From NCBI RefSeq assembly GCF_900157365.1, contig NZ_FUEZ01000004.1:4370966-4434965 (forward strand): DNA of 64,000 bases, read 5' to 3'. The notes under the pieces are model-generated. The model was not told the DNA's origin. It did not search any database and was given only the letters and a program-made list of their open reading frames with translations. This stretch comes from Mycobacterium numidiamassiliense (lineage in GTDB: Bacteria > Actinomycetota > Actinomycetes > Mycobacteriales > Mycobacteriaceae). Within the stretch, counting starts at the first letter, position 1; every line of letters begins with the position of its first letter. This document shows, in pieces, positions 51,340-59,840 of the stretch. The position numbers and the translations under genes were made by a program.

Positions 51340-52788
51340 TTACGGAGAGTCCACTTTCCACTGCACGTCCAAGACCACCTTGCCGTCAACCACGGCGTGG
51401 GGATCGAAGCGCTTACCCTTCCCGCAGCGATTGATCGTGACGGTGGCGATCTCGCTGATGATTTCGCCACGGACACCAGCGGTCAGTTTGGGCCAGCGCA
51501 TCCGTAGTTCCTTACCGGCGGCCAGCAGCGCCGCGGTCGGGCTGGTGCGGGCTGCCTGCGCCAATTGACTGTCGATTTTGTTGATCTCAGCTTTGTACTC
51601 CGCCGCGCGCCTGCGAGCCTTCGGGCCGTCCAGCGTGCCGTCGTCCAGCAGATCCACCAGCCGGTCCAGCTTGGTCACCCACCCGGCCCGCTGATCTTGA
51701 AGCTTGCCTACGTCAACCCCACGCTCGGCGATGAGCAGCCCAGCGTCAGGTCGCGATAGCCGTTCCACGACGAGGTTCTCCACGTAATCGTCCACCGGGT
51801 CGCCACCGCGGATGACGCAGGAATGCGCCGAACACACGTATTTGCGGCCTTGGCTGCGGCCGGGACCGGGGAACGAGATCTGCATGGGTGCGCCGCAGAC
51901 ACCACAAACGTAGACGCCGCTGCCGACGTGCTTTTTCTCGAACGACGTGACCTTGAGCCGTGTCGGGTCGCTGAGTTCGGCGACTACGCGACGGTAGGTT
52001 TCCTCATCGATCAGCGGTGTCCAGTTGGCCTGGGTTTCGACTTCCTTGCCGAGGTGAGTTTTGATGCCGGCGTAGCGCGGGTTGAGCAACAGCCTGCGAA
52101 TCCGCGTCGAACTCCACACACCTTTGACGACGTACTCCTTGCCCTTCAGTTTCCGTGTGGCCCCGGCGACCGTGGTGGTCACGCCGCTGGCGTTCCACTG
52201 TCTCGCTATGGCCCTCAGGCTCGTGCCCTCTAGGAGATCGGCGACCGCGTCGCGGTACATCGTGGCCTCGGGCTCTATTGGCTGACCGTCGCGGGTGTAG
52301 CCGAATGATCGGTTCCCCTGGTTGTGAAACACCCCGAGTTCCGCCCGCTGAACGTACGCGCTTTTGCGGCGCTCGCTGTGATGCGCCGATTCCTGCTCTT
52401 GGACGCTACCGAGGATCTGCGCGAGCATCTTGCCCGTCGAGGTGGACAGGTCGAGATCGCCACCTTGGATGGTCTTGATGAGTAGGTTGGGGCCGGCCTG
52501 ACACAGCCGCACTAAATCGGCCAGCCTCCGGTAGAGCCGGTCGGTGTGTTGGCAGAGGACCACGTCTGCCCGGCCGCTTTCAATGGCGACCAGCATGTCC
52601 TCAAATCCGTCCCGGCGCTTGCCGTTGTAGGCCGAGATGTCGTTGTCGGTGAAGATGTCTACGACCTCCATCTCTGCCAGCTTGGCGAGCTTGCGGCACG
52701 CCTTCTCTTGGCGATCAACGGCGAGGCTTTCACCGTTGCGGTCCTTACTAATTCGCGTGTAGATGACAGCGCGCTTACGTGTGGTCAT
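51340..52788 (-). CDS. Large serine integrase (site-specific recombinase)
   Basis: 482 residues. The N-terminal resolvase domain has the nucleophile in AVIYTRISKDRNGESLAVDR and conserved VVLCQHTDRLYRRLADLV. The recombinase domain follows (LRAIARQWNASGV; RIRRLLLNPRYAGIKTH). The zinc ribbon is CGVCGAP with later CSAHSC. A coiled-coil segment (KARRRAAEYKAEINKID) precedes the C-terminal beta domain. All large-serine-integrase domains are present and intact. It starts 37 bp from the attR core and reads inward, the classic position. Expected to join attP and attB without host factors. Confidence 0.95.
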   Translation of the reverse strand: MTTRKRAVIYTRISKDRNGESLAVDRQEKACRKLAKLAEMEVVDIFTDNDISAYNGKRRDGFEDMLVAIESGRADVVLCQHTDRLYRRLADLVRLCQAGPNLLIKTIQGGDLDLSTSTGKMLAQILGSVQEQESAHHSERRKSAYVQRAELGVFHNQGNRSFGYTRDGQPIEPEATMYRDAVADLLEGTSLRAIARQWNASGVTTTVAGATRKLKGKEYVVKGVWSSTRIRRLLLNPRYAGIKTHLGKEVETQANWTPLIDEETYRRVVAELSDPTRLKVTSFEKKHVGSGVYVCGVCGAPMQISFPGPGRSQGRKYVCSAHSCVIRGGDPVDDYVENLVVERLSRPDAGLLIAERGVDVGKLQDQRAGWVTKLDRLVDLLDDGTLDGPKARRRAAEYKAEINKIDSQLAQAARTSPTAALLAAGKELRMRWPKLTAGVRGEIISEIATVTINRCGKGKRFDPHAVVDGKVVLDVQWKVDSP

Positions 52789-52799
52789 CCCTCCATTAT

Positions 52800-52839
52800 A
52801 TTAGGCGTCCCCTATACATGCTCGCCGTACGCGGTGGCC
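52800..52839. other. attR: right attachment junction of the element
   Basis: Bases 52800-52824 are the attP arm (TTAGGCGTCCCCTATACATG and TCG... to the core), 52825-52826 the CC centre, and 52827-52839 the dprA-derived attB half (GTACGC, then GGTGGCC). Pairs with attL at 18011-18050. Confidence 0.88.
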
Positions 52840-53234
52840 GCCCGGGTGCCCACCACAGCGGCAGCACGCTGCGCCGCATCGTCGAGACGCACCGGACCCT
52901 GCGCCCACAGGACCAACGGAGGCCCGACGCGAGGCTTGGCCCCAATGCCGGTGAACGCGGCGAAGGCGAGCAGCGGCCACTCGTCGCTGTCCGGGGTGAT
53001 CAACCGGCCGCCACGCTGTGTGAGTAGCTCGAGATCCTCTGCGGCCCGGTCTATTCCGCGCCGGGCTTCGGTCTGGCGTGCCAGCTCGTCGTTGACCAGC
53101 CCACGCCGGACCCGTTCGGCGGCCTCGACCGGGCCGACGGACTGCACGAGGGCGGCCAGTTGCGGGCAGGGCGGCTCGACCACGCGCGACAGGTAGGCCC
53201 ACGCCAGGGCCGCGGGGTCGTCGACGGCGGTCAT
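52812..53234 (-). pseudogene. dprA: dprA 5' fragment (N-terminal half of DNA processing protein A)
   Basis: 140 residues from ATG 53234, which overlaps the comM-like stop (ATGA). Contains the N-terminal SAM-like region (DDPAALAWAYLSRVVEPPCP) and the start of the Rossmann-like domain (LITPDSDEWPLLAF, VLWAQGP, AAVVGTRAATAYGEH). After GEHV it meets a TAG supplied by the element. The C-terminal remainder is at 17270-18016. Confidence 0.95.
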
Positions 53235-54742
53235 CGCTGCGCCCCCGGTTGCCGGAAGCTCAGCGCCGCAGCAACTTCGTCGAGCCCAGGCGAGTTCCGG
53301 CCGGCCAGATCGGCCAGGCTCCACGCGACGCGCAGAGTGCGATCGAGCCCGCGAATGCTGAGCAACCCACGTTCCAGGGCGGTGCGCAGTGGGGTCATCG
53401 CGGCGTTGCTGGGGCGGAATTTTCGCCGCAGCAACGATCCGCTCACTTCGGCGTTGGTGCGAAATCCGTGCGGGCTCCAGCGCGCGGCGGCGGTCTCGCG
53501 GGCCTGGGCCACCCGGTCGCGAACCTGTGCCGTCGACTCGCCGTCGGCCGCCGAAAACGCCCCTGCCCGCACCGAATGCATCTGCACCCTCAGGTCGACC
53601 CGATCCAGCAACGGCCCGGAGAGCTTACCCAGGTAGCGCCGTTTCGCTGCCGCCGCACAAATGCAATCGCGCGGATCGGCCGGCGCGCACGGGCACGGGT
53701 TAGCGGCCAGCACCAACTGGAACCGGGCCGGATAGCACGCCACCCCGTCGCGGCGGGCCAAGCGAATCTCCCCGTCCTCCAACGGTGTTCGCAACGCCTC
53801 GAGTGCCGAGGCCCTGATCTCGGCGCACTCGTCCAGGAATAGCACCCCGCGATGCGCCCGGCTCACGGCGCCGGGGCGGGCCATTCCGGAGCCCCCACCG
53901 ACGAGCGCCGCCACGCTGGAACTGTGGTGCGGCGCCACGAACGGCGCCCGGGTGATCAACGGCGTGTCCGTCGACAGCAGCCCGGCCACCGAATGGATCG
54001 CGGTGACCTCCAGGGCCTCGCCATCGGTCAACCGCGGCAGCAATCCCGGAAGGCGTTGGGCCAGCATCGTTTTGCCGACTCCCGGCGGACCGGTCAGCAT
54101 GAGGTGATGCGCCCCGGCGGCCGCCACTTCGACCGCGAACCGTGCTTGCGATTGCCCGATCACGTCGGCAAGATCCGCGGCCGACTCGGCTTCCGGGGCG
54201 TCCGCGGTGGTCCGCTGATCTAGTCGGGCCGATCCACACAGCCAGGCCTGCAATTGTCCCAGGGTGCGCACGCCCCAGACGTCGACGCCGTCGACCAGGC
54301 TGGCCTCCGCAAGGTTGTCCACCGGGACCACAACGGCCGGCCAGCCGCCGCGTTTGGCGGCCAGCACGGCGGGCAGCACGCCGCGCACCGGCCGGACACG
54401 GCCGTCCAGCGACAACTCTCCCAGCAGCACCGTCTTTTCCAGGCGTTCCCACGGACTCTTTCGTTGCGCCGACAAAACCGCCGCGGCCAAAGCAATGTCG
54501 TAGACCGAGCCCATTTTCGGCAGCGTCGCCGGCGACAGCGCGAGCGTGAGCCGGGCCATCGGCCAGCTGTTTCCGCAATTGGTCACGGCCGCCCGCACGC
54601 GGTCGCGAGATTCCTGCAACGCGGCGTCGGGCAGACCCACCAGGTGCACGCCCGGCAGCCCGGAGGTGATGTCGGCCTCGATCTCCACGATCTCGCCGGC
54701 CAATCCGCGCACCGCGACCGAGAACGCGCGCCCCAGCGCCAT
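53231..54742 (-). CDS. ComM-like AAA+ ATPase (Mg-chelatase subunit ChlI family, Rv2897c-like)
   Basis: 503 residues from ATG 54742. The N-terminal ChlI-type domain (GLPGVHLVGLPDAALQESRD) and the AAA+ core with Walker A LTGPPGVGKTMLAQRLPG, Walker B GVLFLDECAEI and the cysteine-rich ANPCPCAPADPRDCIC are all present, followed by the C-terminal Mg-chelatase domain. Homologues such as ComM act as hexameric helicases promoting branch migration in transformation. The neighbouring dprA gene fits a DNA-uptake/recombination theme. Overlaps neighbours on both sides. Confidence 0.88.
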   Translation of the reverse strand: MALGRAFSVAVRGLAGEIVEIEADITSGLPGVHLVGLPDAALQESRDRVRAAVTNCGNSWPMARLTLALSPATLPKMGSVYDIALAAAVLSAQRKSPWERLEKTVLLGELSLDGRVRPVRGVLPAVLAAKRGGWPAVVVPVDNLAEASLVDGVDVWGVRTLGQLQAWLCGSARLDQRTTADAPEAESAADLADVIGQSQARFAVEVAAAGAHHLMLTGPPGVGKTMLAQRLPGLLPRLTDGEALEVTAIHSVAGLLSTDTPLITRAPFVAPHHSSSVAALVGGGSGMARPGAVSRAHRGVLFLDECAEIRASALEALRTPLEDGEIRLARRDGVACYPARFQLVLAANPCPCAPADPRDCICAAAAKRRYLGKLSGPLLDRVDLRVQMHSVRAGAFSAADGESTAQVRDRVAQARETAAARWSPHGFRTNAEVSGSLLRRKFRPSNAAMTPLRTALERGLLSIRGLDRTLRVAWSLADLAGRNSPGLDEVAAALSFRQPGAQR

Positions 54743-55137
54743 CAGCCGATCCCCTGCAGGTGCGTGATCTCCGGCGTGCGGCATCGCCCGACGCGCACCC
54801 CGATCACATCGATGCGCACCGCGGCCCAGCGCTCGTCCTGAGCGGCCAGCCACAGGCCAGCGAGCCGGCGTAGCCGCCGGACCTTGCGCTCGGTGACCGC
54901 ATAGGCCAGGCCACCGAAGCCGTCGCCGGTCCGCGTCTTGACCTCGACGAACACCACCGTGCGGGTGGTGTCGTCGCATGCGATGACGTCGAGCTCGCCA
55001 TAGCGGCAGCGCCAGTTACGCTGCAGGATCCGCAATCCCATCCTGGTCAGATGGTCTGCGGCCAGCACCTCGCCCATCGTCCCCAGCTGGATGCGGGTCA
55101 ATGTCTTCTCGGCCCCTGAGGCCTTTACGGTCGTCAT
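54742..55137 (-). CDS. YraN/UPF0102-family endonuclease-like protein (Rv2898c-like)
   Basis: 131 residues from ATG 55137. A small PD-(D/E)XK-like fold: MGEVLAADHLTRMGLRIL, YGELDVIACDD (acidic D) and VVFVEVKTRTGDGFG (ExK). Function in the family is not settled. TGATG overlap of 1 bp with the comM-like gene indicates coupling. Confidence 0.88.
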   Translation of the reverse strand: MTTVKASGAEKTLTRIQLGTMGEVLAADHLTRMGLRILQRNWRCRYGELDVIACDDTTRTVVFVEVKTRTGDGFGGLAYAVTERKVRRLRRLAGLWLAAQDERWAAVRIDVIGVRVGRCRTPEITHLQGIG

Positions 55138-55268
55138 GCGGCCAACCTGCACGGCGCCCCTGACAGGTCAGGCCGCGGCGGCCGCCTGAATGCCAGTGTG
55201 ACGCCCGGCTATCCCCAGTTGGGCTTCAATCCACAGCCCCGCCGAATCACGTTACCCAGCAACGGTTC

Positions 55269-56090
55269 TCAAATCACCCTGTCGGCGCGGGTGTATACGT
55301 TCATTGAATGCTCCCGCAGAAACGCCACCAGCGTCAGGCCGGACTCCTCGGCCAGCGACACCGCCAGCGAAGACGGCGCCGAGACGGCTGCCAGCACCGG
55401 AATCCCCGCTACCACCGCCTTCTGCGTCAGCTCGAACGATGCTCGCCCGCTCACCAGCAACACCGCGCCGCTCAACGGGATCCGCCCGTGTTCCAGCGCC
55501 CACCCGACCACCTTGTCGACGGCATTGTGCCTGCCGATGTCCTCGCGCACCACCAGCATCGCTCCGTCGGCACCGAACAGCGCCGCCGCATGCAACCCAC
55601 CCGTGCTCTCGAAAACCTTTTGCGCACCGCGAAGTTGGCCGGGCATCGCCTTGAGCGCAGCCGCCGAAACCGTGGCGGGGTCGTCGCCCGGCGAGAAATG
55701 GCTGATCACCCGAACCGCGTCCAGGGACGCCTTCCCGCACACCCCACACGACGAGGCCGTATAGAAGTTCCGGGTGACATCGAGGTCCGGTGGTTTGACG
55801 CCGGCAGCCAGGGTCACGTCGAGGACATTGTAGGTGTTGACGCCGTTCTCGTCCTGGCCGTCGCAATAGCGGATCGCCACAATGTGCTCACGATCGGTGA
55901 TGACACCCTCGGTGAGCAGGAAGCCTTGGGCGAGTTCGACATCGGAGCCGGGCGTCCGCATGGTCACGGTGACCGGGGTCCCGTTGACGCGAATTTCCAG
56001 CGGCTCCTCGACGGCCAGAGTCTCCGGCCGGGTGACCGCCCGATCGGCGGTGAGGTGCTTCGCCCGCCGCCGCGCGGTTACGTTCCCCAC
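55269..56090 (-). CDS. fdhD: Formate dehydrogenase sulfurtransferase FdhD
   Basis: About 273 residues if started at GTG 56090, the position best matching Rv2899c; GTG 56231 and ATG 56177 are longer alternatives. FdhD transfers sulfur to the molybdenum cofactor of formate dehydrogenase. The reactive cysteines are in NFYTASSCGVCGKASLDA, and DIGRHNAVDKVVGWAL and RASFELTQKAVVAGIP are family signatures. No fdhF gene is adjacent in this window, so the client enzyme must lie elsewhere or be absent. Confidence 0.9.
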   Translation of the reverse strand: MGNVTARRRAKHLTADRAVTRPETLAVEEPLEIRVNGTPVTVTMRTPGSDVELAQGFLLTEGVITDREHIVAIRYCDGQDENGVNTYNVLDVTLAAGVKPPDLDVTRNFYTASSCGVCGKASLDAVRVISHFSPGDDPATVSAAALKAMPGQLRGAQKVFESTGGLHAAALFGADGAMLVVREDIGRHNAVDKVVGWALEHGRIPLSGAVLLVSGRASFELTQKAVVAGIPVLAAVSAPSSLAVSLAEESGLTLVAFLREHSMNVYTRADRVI

Positions 56091-56264
56091 TGCGCCGCCG
56101 CCGTCGCCAAGCGCTGAAACCTCACCAGGCCAAACTACAGTGGCACGCCCCTGACCGCCCGAAACCCATTTCGGCATCTGCGCTTGAATTAGGCTAAGAA
56201 GTGGGGTTGCGGGCTTCGGGCGCCTTCCGACCAGTCCGCCGACATGCCAGAAGTGAGGCACAAC

Positions 56265-57026
56265 ATGCCAGACACGTCGAGTGCCGGTTCATCGGACTTG
56301 CCCGGCGGCGAAACGGCCGACCCGGGCACGGTGTTCGCGGCCCTCGCCGAGATCATCTACCAGGGATCGGACGTCAACGAGATGTACGCGGCGATCTGCA
56401 TCGCCGCCACCCTGGTCGTCCGGGGTTGCGATCACGCCAGCCTGTTGGTGCGCGACAACGATCGTTACGTCACGGTCGGCGCCAGCGATCACCTCGCGCG
56501 GTCCATCGACGAGCTGGAGCGGCGCACCGGCGAAGGCCCGTGCATCGATGCGATCGAGGAAGAAACCCCCCAGATCGACACCGACCTGACCACCCAGTCC
56601 CTGTGGCCCGAGCTGGCCAAGGTCCTGGTCGCCGAGACGCCGGTGCGCGGGGCCATGGGATTCCGGCTGCTTGTCGACAAACGCAAGGGCGCCGCGCTCA
56701 ACCTGTTCAGCGACACGGCCAACGTCTTCGACGACGAGTCCGCCGGGCGAGCGGCGGTGCTGGCGGCGTTCGCCAGCGTGGCCATCAACGCGGTCGCCAA
56801 GGGCGAAGACGCCGCGAGCCTGCGCCGCGGCCTGCTGAGCAACCGCGAGATCGGCAAGGCGGTCGGGATGCTGATGTTGCTGCACGGGATTACCGAAGAA
56901 GACGGGTTCGACCTGCTACGGCGCCACTCGCAGAGCCTGAACATCAAGCTGGCCGACGTGGCGCGCGCCGTCATCGAAACCCGCGGCCAACTGCCAACCA
57001 GCGACGAGGATCCGCTGACCGACTAG
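56265..57026 (+). CDS. GAF-ANTAR regulatory protein
   Basis: 253 residues from ATG 56265 (ATG 56244 is also in frame). A GAF sensor domain (about 30-165, MYAAICIAATLVVRGCDHAS; RTGEGPCIDAIEEE) is followed by an ANTAR RNA-binding domain (about 180-240, REIGKAVGMLMLLHGITEED; GFDLLRRHSQSLNIKLADVA). ANTAR proteins act by antitermination at paired RNA hairpins in target leaders. The ligand of the GAF domain is unknown. Confidence 0.9.
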   Translation: MPDTSSAGSSDLPGGETADPGTVFAALAEIIYQGSDVNEMYAAICIAATLVVRGCDHASLLVRDNDRYVTVGASDHLARSIDELERRTGEGPCIDAIEEETPQIDTDLTTQSLWPELAKVLVAETPVRGAMGFRLLVDKRKGAALNLFSDTANVFDDESAGRAAVLAAFASVAINAVAKGEDAASLRRGLLSNREIGKAVGMLMLLHGITEEDGFDLLRRHSQSLNIKLADVARAVIETRGQLPTSDEDPLTD

Positions 57027-57028
57027 GG

Positions 57029-57334
57029 CTATTCCGGGAGCCGCAACTCCGGCTTCTCCACTTCCTCGATGTTGACGTCCTTAAAGGTGACCACGCGCAC
57101 CTGCTTGACGAACCGGGCCGGCCGGTACATGTCCCACACCCAGGCATCGGACAGGCGCAGCTCGAAGTACACCTCGCCGTCGGCGTTGCGCGGCACCATT
57201 TCTACGCTGTTCGCCAGGTAGAAGCGCCTCTCGGTCTCCACGACGTAGCTGAACTGCCCGACGATGTCCTTGTATTCGCGGTACAGCGAGAGCTCCATCT
57301 CGGTTTCGTACTTTTCGAGATCTTCCGCGCTCAT
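57029..57334 (-). CDS. DUF2469 conserved actinobacterial protein (Rv2901c-like)
   Basis: 101 residues. Highly conserved small protein: SAEDLEKYETEMELSLYREY, KDIVGQFSYVVETERRFYLA and DAWVWDMYRPARFVKQVRVV. No known function. Its place beside rnhB and lepB is conserved in mycobacteria. Confidence 0.92.
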   Translation of the reverse strand: MSAEDLEKYETEMELSLYREYKDIVGQFSYVVETERRFYLANSVEMVPRNADGEVYFELRLSDAWVWDMYRPARFVKQVRVVTFKDVNIEEVEKPELRLPE

Positions 57335-57452
57335 CTGCCACTCACCCGCTCAGACGTCCTTTTCCTGCCGATTTGTCCGTCTTCCCGCTCGGACCCATGG
57401 GCCGCCAGCGGCCGGGATGGCCGCCGGGCGGGAAGTCTCGCCCCATCTTTCC

Positions 57453-58184
57453 TCACCGGATTTCGCCACGCTCGCCCGGAGGGTCGGGTTTGCACTCGGC
57501 CACCACCCGCGTCGTCGCGCCCTCCCCGGACAGCGTGGCCACCCGCCGCACGTTGATGAACGAATAGCGATGCTCAGCGCAGGGCCCCAGCCGGGTCAGG
57601 GCCATGCTGTGCGCCGGTGTGCTGTAGCCCTTGTGCTCGGCGAAGCCGTAGCCGGGATGGTCGGCGTCCATGGCCACCATCAGTCGGTCCCGGCTCACCT
57701 TCGCCAGCACGCTCGCCGCGGCGATGCAGGCGGCGGCGGCGTCTCCCCCGATCACCGGCAGCGAGGGCATCGGCAGGCCCGGCACCCGAAAGCCGTCGCT
57801 GAGCACATACCCCGGGCGCACCGACAAGCCGGCCACCGCTCTGCGCATGCCTTCGATGTTGGCGACGTGCACACCGCGTCGGTCGACCTCGACCGACGGG
57901 ATGAACACCACGTGGTAGGCCAGCGCGTAGCGGCAGATCAGCGGGAACAGCTTCTCCCGCACCTTCTCGTTGAGCTTCTTCGAATCATCCAGGGCTGCAA
58001 GGCTTTCCAAGCGGTTCGGGGTGAGCACGCAAGCCGCCACCACTAGCGGGCCGGCGCAGGCGCCGCGGCCCACCTCGTCCACGCCGGCCACCGGCCCCAG
58101 ACCGCTGCGGTGCAGCGCGGACTCCAGGGTGCGCAACCCCGACGACTTGCGGATCACCGCGCGCGGCGGCCACGTCCGGTTCAT
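57453..58184 (-). CDS. rnhB: Ribonuclease HII
   Basis: 243 residues from ATG 58184. Cuts RNA in RNA-DNA hybrids and at single ribonucleotides. The metal-binding residues are seen in VAGVDEVGRGACAGPLVVAA, LDDSKKLNEKVREKL, VLSDGFRVPGLPMPSL and KVSRDRLMVAMDADHPGYG. Starts 13 bp after the lepB stop. Confidence 0.95.
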   Translation of the reverse strand: MNRTWPPRAVIRKSSGLRTLESALHRSGLGPVAGVDEVGRGACAGPLVVAACVLTPNRLESLAALDDSKKLNEKVREKLFPLICRYALAYHVVFIPSVEVDRRGVHVANIEGMRRAVAGLSVRPGYVLSDGFRVPGLPMPSLPVIGGDAAAACIAAASVLAKVSRDRLMVAMDADHPGYGFAEHKGYSTPAHSMALTRLGPCAEHRYSFINVRRVATLSGEGATTRVVAECKPDPPGERGEIR

Positions 58185-58197
58185 GGGCAAGCCACGG

Positions 58198-59070
58198 CTA
58201 CTGACCCTGCTGGGGGTTCACCGAACCCACACCACCCCATCGCGACGGCGGCCACACGATGAACCTGGCCTTACCGATGACATTGGAAACCGGCACCGTT
58301 CCCGACGTGGGATCTCCGGTGCACAGAATGCCTTTGAGCGCGTCGGCGGGGACGCTGGTGCAGTGGGCGCGCGAGTCCGCGGAATGCGTCCGGTTGTCAC
58401 CCATCACCCACAGCCGTCCGGCCGGCACGTTGACCGGTCCGAATTCACTGCCCAGGCACGGGTACACCGCCGGGTCGGCCATCATCGTGGCGGGATCCAG
58501 AAACGGCTCCTTGAGCGGCTTGCCGTTGACGGTCAATCCGGTGTCGGCCCGGCATTGCACCGTTTGTCCCCCGACCGCGATGACCCGTTTGACGAGGTCG
58601 TTTTCGTCGGGCGGCACGAAGCCGATGAAGGACAGCGCGTTCTGGACCCAGCGCAGCGCGGTGTTGGACGAGCGGATCGACTTGTATCCGGCGTTCCAGG
58701 ACGGCGGTCCCTTGAAGACGATCACATCGCCGGGCTGGGGGGATCCGAAGCGGTAGGTGACCTTGTCCACCATGATCCGGTCACCCACACAACCCGTGCA
58801 TCCGTGCAGCGTGGGCTCCATCGATTCGGACGGAATCAGGTAGGGACGCGCCACGAACGTCAACATGACGTAGTAGAGCACCACGGCGATGACGGCCAGG
58901 ATGGCCATCTCCCGCAGCGCGGACTTCTTCTTGGGCTCCGCGGTGGCTTCGGGTTCCCCTGGCCCCTCGGGTGACTCGCCTGCGGGGCCGTCAGAGGGGC
59001 GAGTAGAGACCTTCGGCTCTGACTTACCAGGCTCGGACTGGGGGTCAGATGAGTCCGTGGTGTCGGTCAC
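58198..59070 (-). CDS. lepB: Signal peptidase I
   Basis: 290 residues. Removes signal peptides at the outer face of the membrane. A disordered N-terminus (about 50 residues) and one membrane helix (REMAILAVIAVVLYYVMLTF) precede the catalytic domain: serine in LIPSESMEPTL, lysine in DLVKRVIAVGGQ, and MGDNRTHSADSRAH. It would process many exported proteins encoded in this window. Confidence 0.95.
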   Translation of the reverse strand: MTDTTDSSDPQSEPGKSEPKVSTRPSDGPAGESPEGPGEPEATAEPKKKSALREMAILAVIAVVLYYVMLTFVARPYLIPSESMEPTLHGCTGCVGDRIMVDKVTYRFGSPQPGDVIVFKGPPSWNAGYKSIRSSNTALRWVQNALSFIGFVPPDENDLVKRVIAVGGQTVQCRADTGLTVNGKPLKEPFLDPATMMADPAVYPCLGSEFGPVNVPAGRLWVMGDNRTHSADSRAHCTSVPADALKGILCTGDPTSGTVPVSNVIGKARFIVWPPSRWGGVGSVNPQQGQ

Positions 59071-59148
59071 GAGATTAGGGTAGCCAGCGAAGTTTGTCGG
59101 CTGGTAACGCGCCGCGTCGGCCCGGCGGGGTCGCCAGGGCGCACCAAA

Positions 59149-59490
59149 TCAGCGCTTCTCCTTGATCTTGGCCTTCTTGCCGCGGAGTTCGCGCAGGTAG
59201 TACAGCTTGGCGCGGCGGACATCGCCACGGGTCACCACCTCGATATGGTCGATGTTCGGCGAGTGCACCGGGAAAGTCCGTTCCACGCCGACGCCGTAGC
59301 TCTCCTTGCGCACGGTGAACGTCTCACGGACGCCGCCGCCGGACCTGCGGATGACCACGCCCTTGAACACCTGGACGCGCTCTTTGGCGCCCTCGATGAC
59401 CTTGACGTGCACGTTAATCGTGTCACCCGGGCTGAAGGCCGGGATGTCGTCGCGGAGCGACGCCTGATCGACAAAATCCAGCCTGTTCAT
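59149..59490 (-). CDS. rplS: 50S ribosomal protein L19
   Basis: 113 residues from ATG 59490. Signature segments: FSPGDTINVHVKVIEGAKER, VQVFKGVVIRRSGGGVRETF, VERTFPVHSPNIDHIEVV and RRAKLYYLRELRGKKAKIKE. Standard length and synteny. Confidence 0.97.
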   Translation of the reverse strand: MNRLDFVDQASLRDDIPAFSPGDTINVHVKVIEGAKERVQVFKGVVIRRSGGGVRETFTVRKESYGVGVERTFPVHSPNIDHIEVVTRGDVRRAKLYYLRELRGKKAKIKEKR

Positions 59491-59840
59491 CTTAAGAAGA
59501 CACTTCCTCGGGATCGCGGCTTGCGGCAGCCACCCACGCACAGGCGTGGGCAGTCACCGAGCCGATGGTTCGGGCTTTCTGGGTGTATCCCGCGGCAGCG
59601 GGGGCGCGCTGGCCCGCCGACAATCGCTCGAGACAACTGGTCAATTGTGCCAGATACCCCGCGCGCTGTGAAAATCACATGAAATCAGGCGGTTCGCGCG
59701 AGGCCGAACACGCTGGTAAATGGTACATATGACTGGGGTCAGAACGCGCTCATCAACCCGAACCTCCAGCGTGCAGCCCGGGGCGGACGGCGGACAGGCC
59801 CGCCACCTGCACGTTTACCCAGAGGAATGGAGACCACAGC
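59491..59840. other. Divergent intergenic region between rplS and lppW
   Basis: 350 bp holding promoters for rplS (leftward) and lppW (rightward). TACCCAGAGGAATGGAGACC gives the lppW ribosome-binding region just before 59841. Nothing else is recognised. Confidence 0.5.

Larger units (their letters stand above)
18025..52825. mobile_element. 34.8-kb serine-integrase mobile element inserted in dprA
   Basis: Bounded by hybrid att sites with a shared TGCTCGCC core (18018-18025 and 52819-52826). A large serine integrase lies 37 bp from the right core and an excisionase-like HTH gene about 250 bp from the left core. Contents: overlapping small phage-like genes, one prohead protease, a RepA-like ATPase, exported-protein cargo, nucleases, a kinase, a type VII secretion cassette and a toxin candidate. 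Terminase, portal, capsid and tail genes are absent, so it is best described as a satellite-like or degraded prophage/genomic island. Removing it restores dprA in frame. Confidence 0.9.
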
